Below are positions 20,828 to 32,817 of a DNA stretch of 64,000 nt, piece after piece. The translations under genes and the position numbers were made by a program. Source of the stretch: Apis mellifera (taxonomy: Eukaryota > Arthropoda > Insecta > Hymenoptera > Apidae); contig NC_037652.1 in assembly GCF_003254395.2 (NCBI RefSeq), positions 4,613,001 through 4,677,000 on the forward strand. The letters are read 5' to 3'. Position 1 is the stretch's first letter, and every line of letters starts with the position of its first letter. The notes under the pieces are model-generated. The model searched no databases and had not been told where the DNA came from. It saw nothing but the letters and a program-made list of their open reading frames with translations.

Positions 20828-23816
20828 AAGCAGGAAGCGAGCAGAGAATTGTGCCACTTGAAAGGACACGTAAACAAGTCGCAGCTTCGCGATGATTCAT
20901 ACGAATTCCGTTTCGAAATGGAATTTCGTGGTAATGGATGAACGATCGATGACGACGTTTATCTTTCGGGTGGTGCAACCGGTGCGTTTCACGTCTCCCG
21001 TTCCACTAGGCTTGCGCCCGTGGTGGTCTCTGCTCGCGGCGCTGCGCGCTCGCCTCGCGCGCGGACAGGGCAAAAAGTTCGTGGAACGTTGGCCAAGTAT
21101 GCGAGCCTGGTGTTTCCCGGATGGAAAACTGGATCGTGTACGCGACGAATTTTCCACCGAGTGACGCGAAATAATTGTGCGAAGAATTATTTGATTATTC
21201 GACTCAATTGAAAATTTCAGATCCACGAATCTTTTTAAAATTTATAATCCCTGTTATTTCGTAATATCTCTCCTTTTCTTCAAACGCGATCAAGATCAAG
21301 ATCAATCAGAAGGATCTTATTCATAGATCATAGTCTCGATCATGGATTATCAGCGATTCTGAGGAACGAAGAATTCATTGACCTCGTATATGGCAGAATC
21401 GATTCGTTATCGCGTGTATCGAAGAAAGGTAACGTTATCACAACAAACTCGACGATTCCTCTTTTTATTTATTTTTTCTTTCGTCATCGTTCTCGATAAA
21501 ATCACTTTTATTCACTCGGTTATGCCGAGATAAATCGATAATGTAATTTATAACACATTTTTTTCTCAAATACATTTGTCTCTCGAATGGACGAACGAAC
21601 GAGGGGAAGGAAAAAACAAGGGAAATCGAGGATTTCGAATTCGTTCGTTGGAGCATGCATCGAGCGCTCATACACGATGCGAGAATAAACTCGTGCGCGT
21701 GCATTAAATCATCGCGTATACCGGCTCTTCCTACGTTCGTCCTACGAGAGCTGGAATTCTGCGACTTCCCTTCGTTCCAACCCTAATACACTCGATAAGG
21801 AAGCTCGTTAGCTAATAGGCTCCGCGTCTCGGATCGAACGAGACGAGACGCTTACGTAACCGGTCGTAAATGCCTGGAAATCGGTAAAATTCGTTTCACC
21901 GTATCGCCACCTTTGAACCGTGTACGCCTGTATATGTGCTATTAGGTTCACATTATCAAGTAATGCAATGCATTTTCGAAAGCTTGATTCGAAGAAAAAG
22001 AAAAGAAAAACGAGTAATCCTTATTTTTCTTTTTAACAAAACAGATTTAGAATTCGAATTTTTGTAATCAAGGAAGTATAATTACGCCAATTATATAAAT
22101 GGTAAATGCAGAATTACTAGATCATCGATGAATTTTTTCAAAAAAGAAAGAGACCATAGAAACGTATTATTTTAATGTATTAAATTATATAATTATTATA
22201 TTTTAGATAATAGAATAGAATTTCAAGATTGATAGAAGATACTCAACACATCGAACAGAAAAATTTTACGTACTTAAATAACGATATTTCGGAACGAAAA
22301 ATTCGAATGCTTTCGAAAAAGATCATCCCGCTGTTGTCTCCGTATCGTAATTATCATTATAGTAAGATCGATGAGGATATTTCGAAAAGCGGGAATATTC
22401 CATTATCCGTTATTAAATATATACGATGTCTGGAGAACAGCTCGGAGAGGAAAAAAAGTGACGCATCGCTCGTATACGAATAACGAGGCGGCGAACGTCT
22501 TCGCGAAGGCTTCCGTGGCTCGTTCCCCGTGAAATACGAGCCTTCCGCGAACTAACCCCTCGCCTTTAATCCCTCTTCGACACCGCGCCGACGTCGAACG
22601 CGTCGTAAAACGCGTCAAACGCGTTAAAGGAACTTTCGTTTTGCCCCGAAACCTTTCCCCCCCTCCTCTTCTCTTTCCCTCGTTTTCCCGGCGTAAATCG
22701 TAGCGTCCAATTCTAATCGCATTGGAGAGATTGTCGACGAAAAGCGTTTATCGCGCATCGCGACTCTATTCTCTAAGTGGCGGCGAGGATTAAGGGTGTG
22801 GCCGTTCTGGCCCCATTAAGGCAACTATGGCTATACGTACTCGTACTGGGTCTCCTCTCTCGTTCGCGCAGGAGACAATGACCGGTAGGATCCAGACGGT
22901 GGCCTACCTAAGCCACGTTCCGCCTCCCTCGCGGATGGGCGAACCGAAACCGGGGTTCTTCTTCCTCGTTTCCTCTTCGAAGAAGAGGGATAAATACGAG
23001 AATGTTAAGTGAACGGGATATTAAGCGAGCACAGCAGTGATTTATGGAAGTTTCGATCGCATGGAAGTGGATTCCCTTTCGAAATAATTCGAGATAAGAT
23101 TGGGAGGATAAAGTAATTTTAAAACGGGTTGTAATTAGTGAATGGAGGTTTCGTGCTCGATATGGAAGAGGGATTCAGTTCTTTCTTTTGACGATCGTCG
23201 AGATAAATTTCCTTGTTGAAAGATTTAGGGAAATGTAATTATGAAACTATTCGGGCTCGTTCATTCGGGAAGGAAACCATTGGAATCAAAGGAATCGAAT
23301 TTTAAAGCGGAATGAAACTTAGGATACAGATAAGAATAATTCTTTTCCTTAATATTTACTCGATTTAATGATAGAATTAATGGCCTAAATTTCGTAGAAG
23401 CGACCTCTTTGTTTGCAATGTCCCGTTAAGATTAAAATTATCCGGAAAATAAACTATTTTCTCATATAAATAAAAAAATCTTCGAAACCTCTCCTCCAAA
23501 ATCGAACCTCATTTCAGAATTAACAACAGCGCGACGATTTTATCAATTTACAAAAAAATACATCCATCCGGAGACCGCAACACCCGCTCATAAATCAACC
23601 TCCGTTTTTCATTCCCATTCGCCTCTTCTCCCCCTTCTTTTAGAGGGACATCAATTTGGACTCGCGTATTTTACGAGCAGAAGCCCCCCCCTCCTCCCAC
23701 AGCGTGGTGGTGGAAAACAAAGAAGGGAAGAGAAGAAAAACAAACAAGACGAAATAATAATAATAATAAAAAGAAGAAGAAGAAGCGAGCGAGACGACCC
23801 TAACGGATCGAACTCG

Positions 23817-23873
23817 AGAGAGAGAGAGAGAGAGAGAGAGAATAAGACGAGAGAGGGACAGAGAGAGAGATAT
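23817..23873. repeat. (GA)n microsatellites
   Basis: A run of about 24 bp at 23817-23840, with shorter GA runs up to 23873. It follows a (TAA)/(GAA) block at about 23755-23785. Confidence 0.9.
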
Positions 23874-24210
23874 ACACGACGATACACGGCGGCATCTGAT
23901 CGGCCGATACAAATAAAGCACGGTACCGGCATCGGTCGGTCGTCGTCGTGTAGATATACCGCGAGAACGTGCAGTTTGTAGTTTGTCGCCCGTCGTCGCT
24001 CGCGGCTACGACTTCGTGTTACTGGGATAAAAGGTGAACGACTCGGTGGTACTCTCGGTTTGCTCGTCCGTCCCACCACCGGCAGCATCCCGCTCTCGAC
24101 TCTTTGGAGGGGTAGCGTCCTTCTACGAAGTCTAACCGAGAGATACAACGCGCAACGAGACAGGGGGAGGGGAGTGGAGGAGGAGAGGAAGAGGAGACGA
24201 CGGTCGGGCG

Positions 24211-24250
24211 AGGAGGAGGAGGAGGAGGAGGAGGAGGAGGAGAAGAGGAG
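24211..24250. repeat. (GGA)n microsatellite
   Basis: About eleven GGA/GAG units inside a longer purine-rich stretch (24160-24340). Confidence 0.93.
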
Positions 24251-26812
24251 CAGAACAGACGCGAGGGACAGAGAGGAAGGAGGAGGAGGAGGAGGTGACG
24301 GGCAGGAGGAGAGAGAGGGAGGGAGGGGAAGGGGGAGTCATAAATTACTTGATCATCCTCAAGGTTCGATTCGACGCCGGTCTCTGCGTGCACCTTCAAC
24401 GTTGCAAGCTGTCATTAAACGAGAATTTTTGCGCGGAAATGTAAATCTTCAGCGTTTAGGATCTCCAGAACGATTGGACGAGCGTGGGCGTAGTCAATAA
24501 TGAAGATAAGAGAGTCGTCTTAAAAAAAGGATAGATGGAAAAGAACGGTTAGGGAATCCCCGAGTCGATAAACCTAATTCGAGAGATCGAGACTCGATAT
24601 TCACGCGTGCGCGCGTTTGCTGTATGCGCAAACGGAAGCACGTGGTGCAAGCGGAACCATCTGAATGGCGCCAAACGAGCCGATCACCTCGATCTCTCGA
24701 CCCTCGTTACGACACGTTGATCTCAATTTTTCGATGCTTTCGAAACTTGTACTAATTACAATTTAATTTAATTTCGATCGAAACTCATCGAAGCATCATT
24801 TTCCTTTCGACTTTATTTCCATTCTTTTCACAGCCGAAAATTTGAACCGCGCGTGCCCTTCGATCCTTGTTTCACGTTTCAACGCGACGGTAAACGCGCG
24901 ACACGGCACGACGATTGTGCAACGGACGAGCGGCCTGCCTACTTATCCACGAGGTTTACGCAACGTGAAAAGAGTTTCGAAAAGTAGACGTGTACGGGAG
25001 GATGCGGCAACGCTCGTCTCTCGTAGGCCAACCATCGCACCGGTTGGGCTACTACACGATTAATTAAGGCTGGCTAACGATTAAATAGATAGGAGGAGAA
25101 GAAGAAGAAGAAGAAGAGGTTTTTGAAGAGCGTCGGTTGATCACCGGAGGCCGGAAGGGGCTTTCAAGTCGACACGTTCGCTCCACATTGACGATGAAAC
25201 GCCTTTAATTACGGATCTCGCTTCCTACTCCAACCTCGTGCCCCCTTTGTGCGCCTCGTTTCCTTAGACGCGCCGGGGTCATTAGGCGGCTAACGATGGA
25301 ACTAAACTGGTGGATATTCGTCGATATACACGTACACCGCCGCTTAGTTAACGATCAATCGTTATAATTATCCATACGGGATAATTACGAAGTATAATCG
25401 GAATCGGAAACGTATCGACCATTTGATAATTGATAATCTTTCTTGATATATTATACTTATATTTCAAAATAAATAAATAAACGAACATAAAACTCGTCTC
25501 ATCTTTTCCAAAGCGTGGATCGTGATTCATCTCGAAACGATCGGTTGCTAGAAAAATGTGAGAACGCAGATATCGGCAACTTGCGAAACGCGGCGGCGTG
25601 GAAGGCAGCAGCCTTGGTCACTGCACGTGACGCGATCCCCGCGAGTCGCGTGCCTCCTTCCAAGATCCTGCTGACAATAGAGAAACTCTCTCGTCACGGT
25701 CATCCAGATCCGGAAGTGGCGCGGCCAGACGGAATCTCCTGACACGCGGCGAAAGGGAGGAAAAGGAGAGAGAGAGAGAGAGAGAGAGATCGAGGGAGTC
25801 GGTGGAAGGAAGGAGGAAGAAGCGACAAGGCGATGTTAATCGGGCGGCGGAGCACGGACGTGATCCTAGGTCGTCGAAGGACTCGGAAGTCGGAGTCGGC
25901 TCGCTCGGCTTGCTCCACTAGCGGCTGGGAAAAAGTGAAAGACGCTATGAGAGGAGGACGCGAGAGAGGGGGGCATGGGGAGGAGGAAGAAGGAATCTCG
26001 CGGCGAGAGGGAGAGGGAATGAGGAAGAGGAGACGGCGAGGGGAGGGTGACGTCCTGGTGGAAAGGTGCGAAGGCGAGGGAGGACAGGAGGAAACGAAGC
26101 GAGCGTGCGAAGGGAGGTAGGAGGAGCAGGACGGCGAGACGGGAGGAACGGGAGGATGGAGAGAGACGGAGGGAGAGATAGACGGTCGGAGAAGGAGAGA
26201 GAAAGAGGGAGAGAGAGTCACTCGCTCGAGTTGTCGAGGCGATTGTGCCGATGTGCGTGGCAAAGTTTTGCGCCGGGACTCTCCCTGACCTAACCACTCC
26301 GCTCCTCTCACGACCGGGCCTCTCGTAGCCACCATAATTCGCCCCTTTACCCAACGAACAAATCCAAATTTATTTCCCTCTTATCGTTCGAGTCGAAGAA
26401 TGATGATTTTACGATTTCGCACAGTCATCGTGCCTCTTCCGTTTGATAGAAAAAGAACGAACTACAATAATTAGTCAGTCCTGTATCGGAAAAGGAGAAT
26501 CGAATTTCATTTCTTTTGAGTAAAAGTACATTTAACGATATTCCCATCACGATATTGGGGAGGTATTTAATCCTTACGAAGGTACAAGAGTGTGTACGAG
26601 AGCGTGGATTCCCGCCTCGGTCGAAACTCCCGCGAGAGGCGGCCGCTCTCGGCGCAGCCTCTAGGTCGGCCGTTCACCCTGTCCCGAGACGAACAAGCCG
26701 AGACTCGCGGCCGGGAATGCTGAAACTCGATCGAATTTCGCTGTTCGCCGCGAGCGGCTCGCGAATCGCCACGGTTGTTCACCGGGAAACACGCTTCCGG
26801 GAAAACGGGGCC

Positions 26813-26837
26813 GGAGAGAGAGAGAGAGAGAGAGAGA
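26813..26837. repeat. (GA)12 microsatellite
   Basis: A 25-bp GA run in CG-rich sequence. Confidence 0.93.
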
Positions 26838-29800
26838 CAGGAGCTGGATCCGTGGGATGGGACGAAAGGGGGAAGAGGACGACGAGAAGAGGACGGTGGA
26901 ATGGTCGATGAGCTGACTGTCGTCGATCGAATTCCGTTGAATCGTGTCGGTTGGACGCGCGGAGCATCGGTTTTTTTTTTTTTTATATCGATCGATCGAT
27001 CGGCAAACGAAGATCGTGGTTCATCGTGGCGACGAAGGGAATTTTCTTTAACAGTAACAGAGTTCTGGATCGAAGGAAAAAGTCTGAATCATTCGTGTTG
27101 AGAAATACGCTTGATCCGCTACGTCATGCAAGTAGCCGTGGCTGTAGAATTTCCATCTCTGGTGGGGATCTCCCCGTGTCCCGATTAGAGATCCGTTTGT
27201 GACGTTTCTGATTTTCTATTTAATTCTCCAACACATTGACTCAGAATCCGTGACAGAGTTTAATTCCCGTTCGATAATTTGGGTCTCCATTCTCCACTCC
27301 ATTTCTAACTTTTTTCATCAACGATTCGACATTTAGCCTACGTATGCGAAATCCTGAACTCCAAACAATCTAACGACTCACGTGCACGTATTTAGGAAAG
27401 AGCATGCTCGGTTAAACGCGACACGAGTGGCGTTTAATGAAACACTTTCTTTAAAAATAGCGCCCGATCGAAGGTGAGACGATCGCAACTCCTTTATAAT
27501 TTCTTTGTCCTCGTATAATTGATTCCTAGATGCCCCATCGGACTTGCTCCAAGCGATACTTACGCCTCTCCCAACCGATTCGTCACAGTTCCCACTTCCT
27601 GTTTCTCGAGACGCCTCCTCTCTAAACGCCAAACCAATTTAAAACCACCTTCGATCATCCGAAATCCATCCTCTCCTCCTATTCCATTTCTCAAATCGCA
27701 GCATCACTCGTTCGCCATCCGCTTCGTCTTAAAATTAAAATCCATCCCTCTCTCAAAGGAATATATATATATGGAGAACAAAAGGCTCGAAGAAACTCGT
27801 CCAGATCGAACACGAAGTGACCCATTCCCCGTTAATCGAGGGCCAGGCCGGAGCTTCGATGCTCTTTTTCTCGAGGTGAAAAAAACCGTGGCGACCGTGT
27901 GATACCTCCCCTTCGCCCCCTCCCCCTCCCGTGGCCCCGCTGTCGAGATCGAGCGGAGCCCGTTTCTTGCGAATCGATTCAGCTGGATCAGTGACCTGAA
28001 GCCGGGGCGCCATGCCCGTGTGTTCCATCGATACAGGGATCGCAACGAATTATCATCCGTCCATATGATATATACGTCTCCTCTTCATTCTCAGCTGTTC
28101 CTCTCATCTGGCGGTAACCTAAGATAGGTAGATAATTGGATGCAAAGTTTGAATACAAACATGACGTGCAAAAATATTTCTTCTTTTTTCTTAAAGATCC
28201 CCTTTGTGAGAGTTTCATTTTTGCTTATAGATATATATATATTCAATTTTTAGTTACGAATAATTATATTTCTTTTATATAACGTCTTCTTACAAATTGT
28301 TTTGACAACCGATCATCGTTAATAATTATAATATATCTCGAAAATTTCTCGAAGGAACGAAGCAGATCCTTTGTCCGATATTCCTAAAAAAATAAGATTT
28401 CCGTACCACTTTTACTTTAATCGAGGTAAAAGCTTCGTTTTCATCCTCGTCAAAACTTAAGAAACAACAACAACATGAATCCAACGGGAGGAGAAAGATT
28501 CGAAATCAAAGATACGCGCACGCTCGTCTCCAGCGTTATTCCTCTCTCGCGTTCCGGCCGCGGAGGTGGTGGGTCGCGCGCGTGGTTAAACGGCCGATTC
28601 ACCAATTCGGGATTCCACCGGCTTGGAGAGGAGCGAGTGAATAAGTGGCGATAAGTAGGTAGATGGGTAGGTAGGTAGGCAGAATGGATAGGTTGGCTCG
28701 GTTGGTCGCTCGTTAGGCCTTAGGTGCGTTGACCCGCCTGGCGTGTACGCTGCCCAGAGCCCGGGGAGACGGATAGACAGGGGCGGGGAGGAGGAGGAGG
28801 AGGAAGGTGGAGCGGGACGGATAGAGAGGAGATGGAACAGGACACCGCGAGGGGTCGGGGGTTGGAGGAGGAAGGGGTGTCGTTGGCCGGGTTCCGCGAC
28901 CCTCTCCTCCCGAAACGCTCCAAAACGCTCGAAAACCGAACAAAGAACGTTGAACTCGGCGTTGAAACGATCCATCGATCCAACCTCTGCACGAGGAGGG
29001 GGAGGGGGAGGGGAGTTGTGTCGCGATTCGGGCCACCGTTCTCCCGGCACGCGTCTCGATCGCTTCCACGATACGATTTATCATCCGTGGGCACCGCTTT
29101 GCCTCTTATTCGTGCAAAGAGGAGGAGGACTGCATCCACTTCTTCTTTTCCTCTCCTTTCTCCACTGTCGATCGTTGATATATATATATATGAGAGAAAT
29201 CGACAAAGAAGGGATGGATGCGATTAAAAAGTTTAAATTTTCGAATCATCCGAATGAAAAATCGTGGATCGATAGCATTGTCTCGATTATTCGAGAAGAT
29301 TGGAGTAAAACAATCGGCGAGAAGAATTCTGAAAGGAAACGAGTTTCGAGAAAATGGGTTGCAGGGAATAAAAGGAATAAGATGGAAGGCGAGGTGGAAA
29401 TTTGGGAGGGACGAGAGAGGAGTCCCCTTCTTCTTCTCCCTCCCCCCCCCTTCTCGATTGCATATCCGGGGATCCGATTTTTTAACACCTCGGTGGCGCT
29501 CTCTCCGTCTCTCACGGTTCTCCTTTACTTTCCCCTGCCGCGAAAAAAGCGAGAGAAAGAGAATAGGAGGCGAGGCGGCTTCCTGATCGGGGAAAGTGAA
29601 ATCGGTCGGCCGCTCGATCGCACGCGTGCCCACCTCGTTCAACGCTTCTTACCCGCCTTCTTCTCCCGATAAATCAGCCGACGCTTCCATTAATTCATGG
29701 AACAGAAACGAGCTAATTTAACTAACGCGCCTCCCCCTCGGGAAAAAAGGAAACGATCGAGGAGAAAGTTTCTCGAGTCGAGGGAAAATTTATCGAGGAT

Positions 29801-30229
29801 AAATGCAACGAAAATAGGATAGGCAAAATAGGATTCATTCTCAGCCATTTTCATCGCCGGCAAGTCACGCGTGGAGAAACGAAAGATTGGAAGTCGATTG
29901 GATGAAGCGGTTTGGGGAACGTTCTCCAAGATATCGCGTTTTACGTTGGAGAAATTATACTTTGTTCTACCGTTTCATTATCGATTTCAGCATCCCAGAG
30001 GCACTAAACAAGCGTTACGTGACGCCCGTCACATCCATCGTACGCATCCATCCACCATCCGTAACTCCACTAAAAGCATCCTCTCTCGGTTTCGTGTCCG
30101 AACCATTTATCTCTCCCCATCGGACAACCGTCCGACAGGGATTCTACGCTATCCCCACTAAACTGACACCACCGTTTTCGGTTCCAGAACAACGAATACG
30201 AGACTTCTACTTGTTGTTTGTCGGCAAGG

Positions 30230-31140
30230 GAACCGATCGATGGGCCACCCAAATTGCTCAAGACAAGACTATCTCAATTTTGTTCAATTCTATTCAATAT
30301 AGCATAACAATGCCTTCCTTCTACATCCATATCGAATAGTGTAGAAAAAACTGTGTCACCAAGTTTAAAACGTACTTTAAAATAACTCTTGGCCGATTGA
30401 ATCTATCGAGTCACCCAAATTATTCAAGACTATCTCAATTTTGTTCAATTCTACTCAATATAGCATAACAATGCCTTCCTTCTACATCCATATCGAATAG
30501 TGTAGAAAAAACTGTATCACCAACTTTAAAACGTACTTTAAAATAGCTCTGGGTCGATTGAACCGATCGATGTAACCGGACCACTCAAATTACTCAAGAC
30601 AAGAGTATCTCAATTTTGTTCAATTTTACTCAATATAACATAACAATACCTCAAATGTTTCCTTGTACATCCATATCGATCGGCGTAGAAAAAAGTTTTG
30701 AAAGAGATCGTATCACCAACTTTAAAACGTACTTTAAAATAGCTCTGGGCCAATTGAACTGATCGATGTAACCGGGCCACCCAAATTATTGAAGACAAGA
30801 GTATCTCAATTTTGTTCAATTCTCAATATAGCATAACAATGCCTCAAATGCTTCCTTCTATATCTATATAGAACTGTGTAGAAAAAAGTTTTGAAAGACC
30901 GTGTCACTAACTTTAAAACGTACTTTAAAATAGTTCTGAGCCGATTGAACCGATCGATGTAACCGGGTCATCCAAATTATTGAAGACAAGAGTATCTCAA
31001 TTTTGTTCAATATAGCATAACAATGCCTCAAATGCTTCCTTCTACATCTATATAGAACTGTATAGAAAAAAGTTTTGAAAGAGACTATGTCACCAACGAA
31101 ACTTTACTATTTTAAAATAGCTCTGGGCCGATTGAAACCG
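30230..31140. repeat. tandem array 1: five diverged copies of a 160-195 bp AT-rich unit
   Basis: The phrase TATCTCAATTTTGTTCAAT recurs at 30270, 30431, 30606, 30802 and 30993, giving steps of 161, 175, 196 and 191 bp. Each unit also carries AATATAGCATAACAATGCCT and a TTAAAACGTACTTTAAAATA block. The unit grows along the array through insertion of CTCAAATG and AAGTTTTGAAAGAG segments. It is not a CRISPR (units too long and diverged, eukaryotic context) and there is no coding frame shared by the copies. Confidence 0.93.
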
Positions 31141-31279
31141 GTACAAATTTTCTTCTTCAATTCTTATCATTTCATCTACCCTCTCCAAAGATTAGGATAG
31201 ATTAATCTCGAAATACCATAGATGGAATAATCTCCAAAGATTAAGCTCGAAATAATTGGAGAAGTGTTGAATATAACGA

Positions 31280-31660
31280 GACAAGGGAGAGGATGTCAAC
31301 CCCCTTGGCGATGGGCGCATGCGAACGCTCGTCACGAACGGAGAACTGTTGTGCAGAATTCAGCGCGCATTTGCATCCCGGCGGGTGCTTGTGCGCTTGT
31401 GTGCGGACGTGGCCGGTCGCGTGCAACGACGCGCGCGAATCGCGAGCGGTGCCGGTGTGTGCGTGCGTGCGTGCGCGCGATCGGCTCGAACGCGTGATCG
31501 GCACGCGAGTCGAATCTCGATCGGGCGGTGCGCGTGCGCTTCGCTACGCGAGCGCACGATGAAGCGACCACGAAACAGGGTCGAACGATCCACGCCGCTA
31601 ACGACCATCGCCATTACGCGAGAGTGAAAGAATCGAGAGTACGATCGCACGCGATCCGCC
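31280..31660. promoter_or_regulatory. CpG island between tandem arrays 1 and 2
   Basis: The stretch is very rich in CG and GTGCG words (gtgcgtgcgtgcgtgcgcgcg near 31460), in sharp contrast with the AT-rich arrays on both sides. An octamer-type ATTTGCAT lies at 31369-31376. All six frames have ORFs of 70-100 codons, as expected from CG-rich DNA, and none looks like a protein. A promoter or enhancer is plausible but unproven. Confidence 0.4.
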
Positions 31661-32290
31661 TCGAAAACGTTTTCTTTCCAATTGTTGTCGGGAAGATTCG
31701 TTTCTCCTTTCCCCTCCTTTTGGAAACGCGTTAAACGCTTCTCTTGATGGTGCTCGAGAGACGTCTATCCGATGATAAGAAGGACAGGTAGATTTTATTT
31801 TCAAAGGATGTTGCGTTTCTTAATTTTTTTTCGAAAATGTTTTCTTTCCAATTGTTGTCGAGAAGATTCGTTTCTCCTTTCCCCTCCTTTTGGAAACCTT
31901 CTCTTGACGGTTAGCTCGAGAGACGTCTATCCGATGATAAGAAGTTGGACAGGTAGATTTTATTTTCAAGGGATGTTATGTTTCTTAATTTTTTTTCGAA
32001 AATGTTTTCTTTCCAATTGTTGTCGGGAAGATTCGTTTCTCCTTTCCCCTCCTTTTGGAAACGTGTTAAACCTTCTCTTGACGGTGCTCTATCCAATGAT
32101 AAGAAGTTGGACAGGTAGATTTTATTTCCAAGGGATGTTGCGTTTCTTAATTTTTTTTCGAAAATGTTTTCTTTCCAATTGTTGTCGAGAAGATTCGTTT
32201 CTCCTTTCCCCTCCTTTTGGAAACCTTCTCTTGACGGTTAGCTCGAGAGACGTCTATCCGATGATAGATTTTATTTTCAAGGGATGTTCT
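31661..32290. repeat. tandem array 2: four copies of a 162-170 bp unit
   Basis: The anchor TTTTCTTTCCAATTGTTGTC recurs at 31670, 31840, 32005 and 32167 (steps 170, 165, 162). Copies share GGAAGATTCGTTTCTCC, CCTCCTTTTGGAAAC, an ACGTCTATCCGATGATAAG stretch and GACAGGTAGATTTTATTT. Copies 2-4 differ by multiples of three, so a plus-strand frame stays open from 31772 to 32314 with an internally repeated hydrophobic, Cys-rich peptide. I treat that as a by-product of the array. Confidence 0.93.
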
Positions 32291-32299
32291 CTTAATTTT

Positions 32300-32733
32300 C
32301 TTCTTAACGATTAAATAAATAAATAAATAAAATAAGAGGGGAGATTAAGATTCGCGCGTTATGGGTGTTAAGATGATAGAAGTGGAAGGTGGATAATTGA
32401 AGGGTAAAATTTCTATAGGTTATATAGGGAGGGATAGTCGTTTCCATTTGATTTATTATGTAAATATATAGTGTAAAGCCTAAATCCCCGGTACGTAATA
32501 ATGACTATTACCGCAACATCGGAGAATGCCTTCGCTTTGAGTGATTCATGGTTGAAGGATCGAGGGTGTAGAATTATCCTAGGCGGGGAATTTATGGTGG
32601 AACGTTCGTTGATAGTTTCGATAGCATCGTTTCGCATGCAACTATGTATTGTATGCATGCTACTTTAAAATTCCTGCTATCTACCTAAAGCACATTGCAT
32701 GTAGTAGCAACAAGATTTCTCTGGAACCGCGCT
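32300..32733. other. AT-rich spacer after array 2
   Basis: Starts with an ATAA run (32315-32332) and has no ORF of note. GCATGCAACTATGTATTGTATGCATGC near 32635-32662 is a loose inverted repeat. Confidence 0.45.
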
Positions 32734-32817
32734 ACGTACCCGGTGTCCAAACCCGATCGACGCATAAGATGTTAACCGTATACGAATGTATCGCTCGAAA
32801 CGGGACACCCGGTACGT
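32734..32817. repeat. 15-bp inverted repeats flanking a 54-bp core
   Basis: ACGTACCCGGTGTCC at 32734-32748 is matched by the inverted GGACACCCGGTACGT at 32803-32817, with one mismatch pair. The 84-bp element has no ORF and lies about 440 bp beyond the second tandem array. It could be a tiny MITE-like relic or a cruciform-forming site. I saw no target-site duplication. Confidence 0.4.

Larger units (their letters stand above)
20350..30229. other. gene-free region, alternating CpG-rich and AT-rich blocks
   Basis: No convincing exon in about 9.9 kb. CpG-rich patches are at 20960-21130, 22490-22640, 24580-24700, 24840-25070, 25560-25760, 26600-26960 and 28540-29110. Purine-rich tracts are at 24160-24340 and 25740-26220. 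AT-rich DNA is at 22000-22240, 23300-23560 and 28200-28460. This is upstream of mlpt on its strand and could hold its enhancers (inference). Confidence 0.5.

Noticed and set aside
22827..23012. Additional mlpt micro-ORF around the LDPTG word
   Set aside because: There is no ATG in frame, a stop lies just upstream, and the word is followed by His-Cys instead of x-Tyr-stop. It is reported only as a possible relic.
24355..24380. GGTTCGATTCGA as a tRNA B-box
   Set aside because: There is no matching A-box or cloverleaf around it.
28743..29672. 309-codon plus-strand ORF
   Set aside because: The first half is Arg/Gly/Glu from GGA repeats and the second half is unrelated AT-richer sequence. Overlapping minus-strand ORFs are equally long, and there is no start or splice support.
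30230..32290. CRISPR-like array
   Set aside because: Units are 160-196 bp, diverged and lack constant short repeats with unique spacers. The context is an animal genome.
31772..32314. 180-codon repeat-protein gene
   Set aside because: The frame is a consequence of in-phase tandem copies. There is no independent sign of coding, so it is kept only as a low-interest finding.
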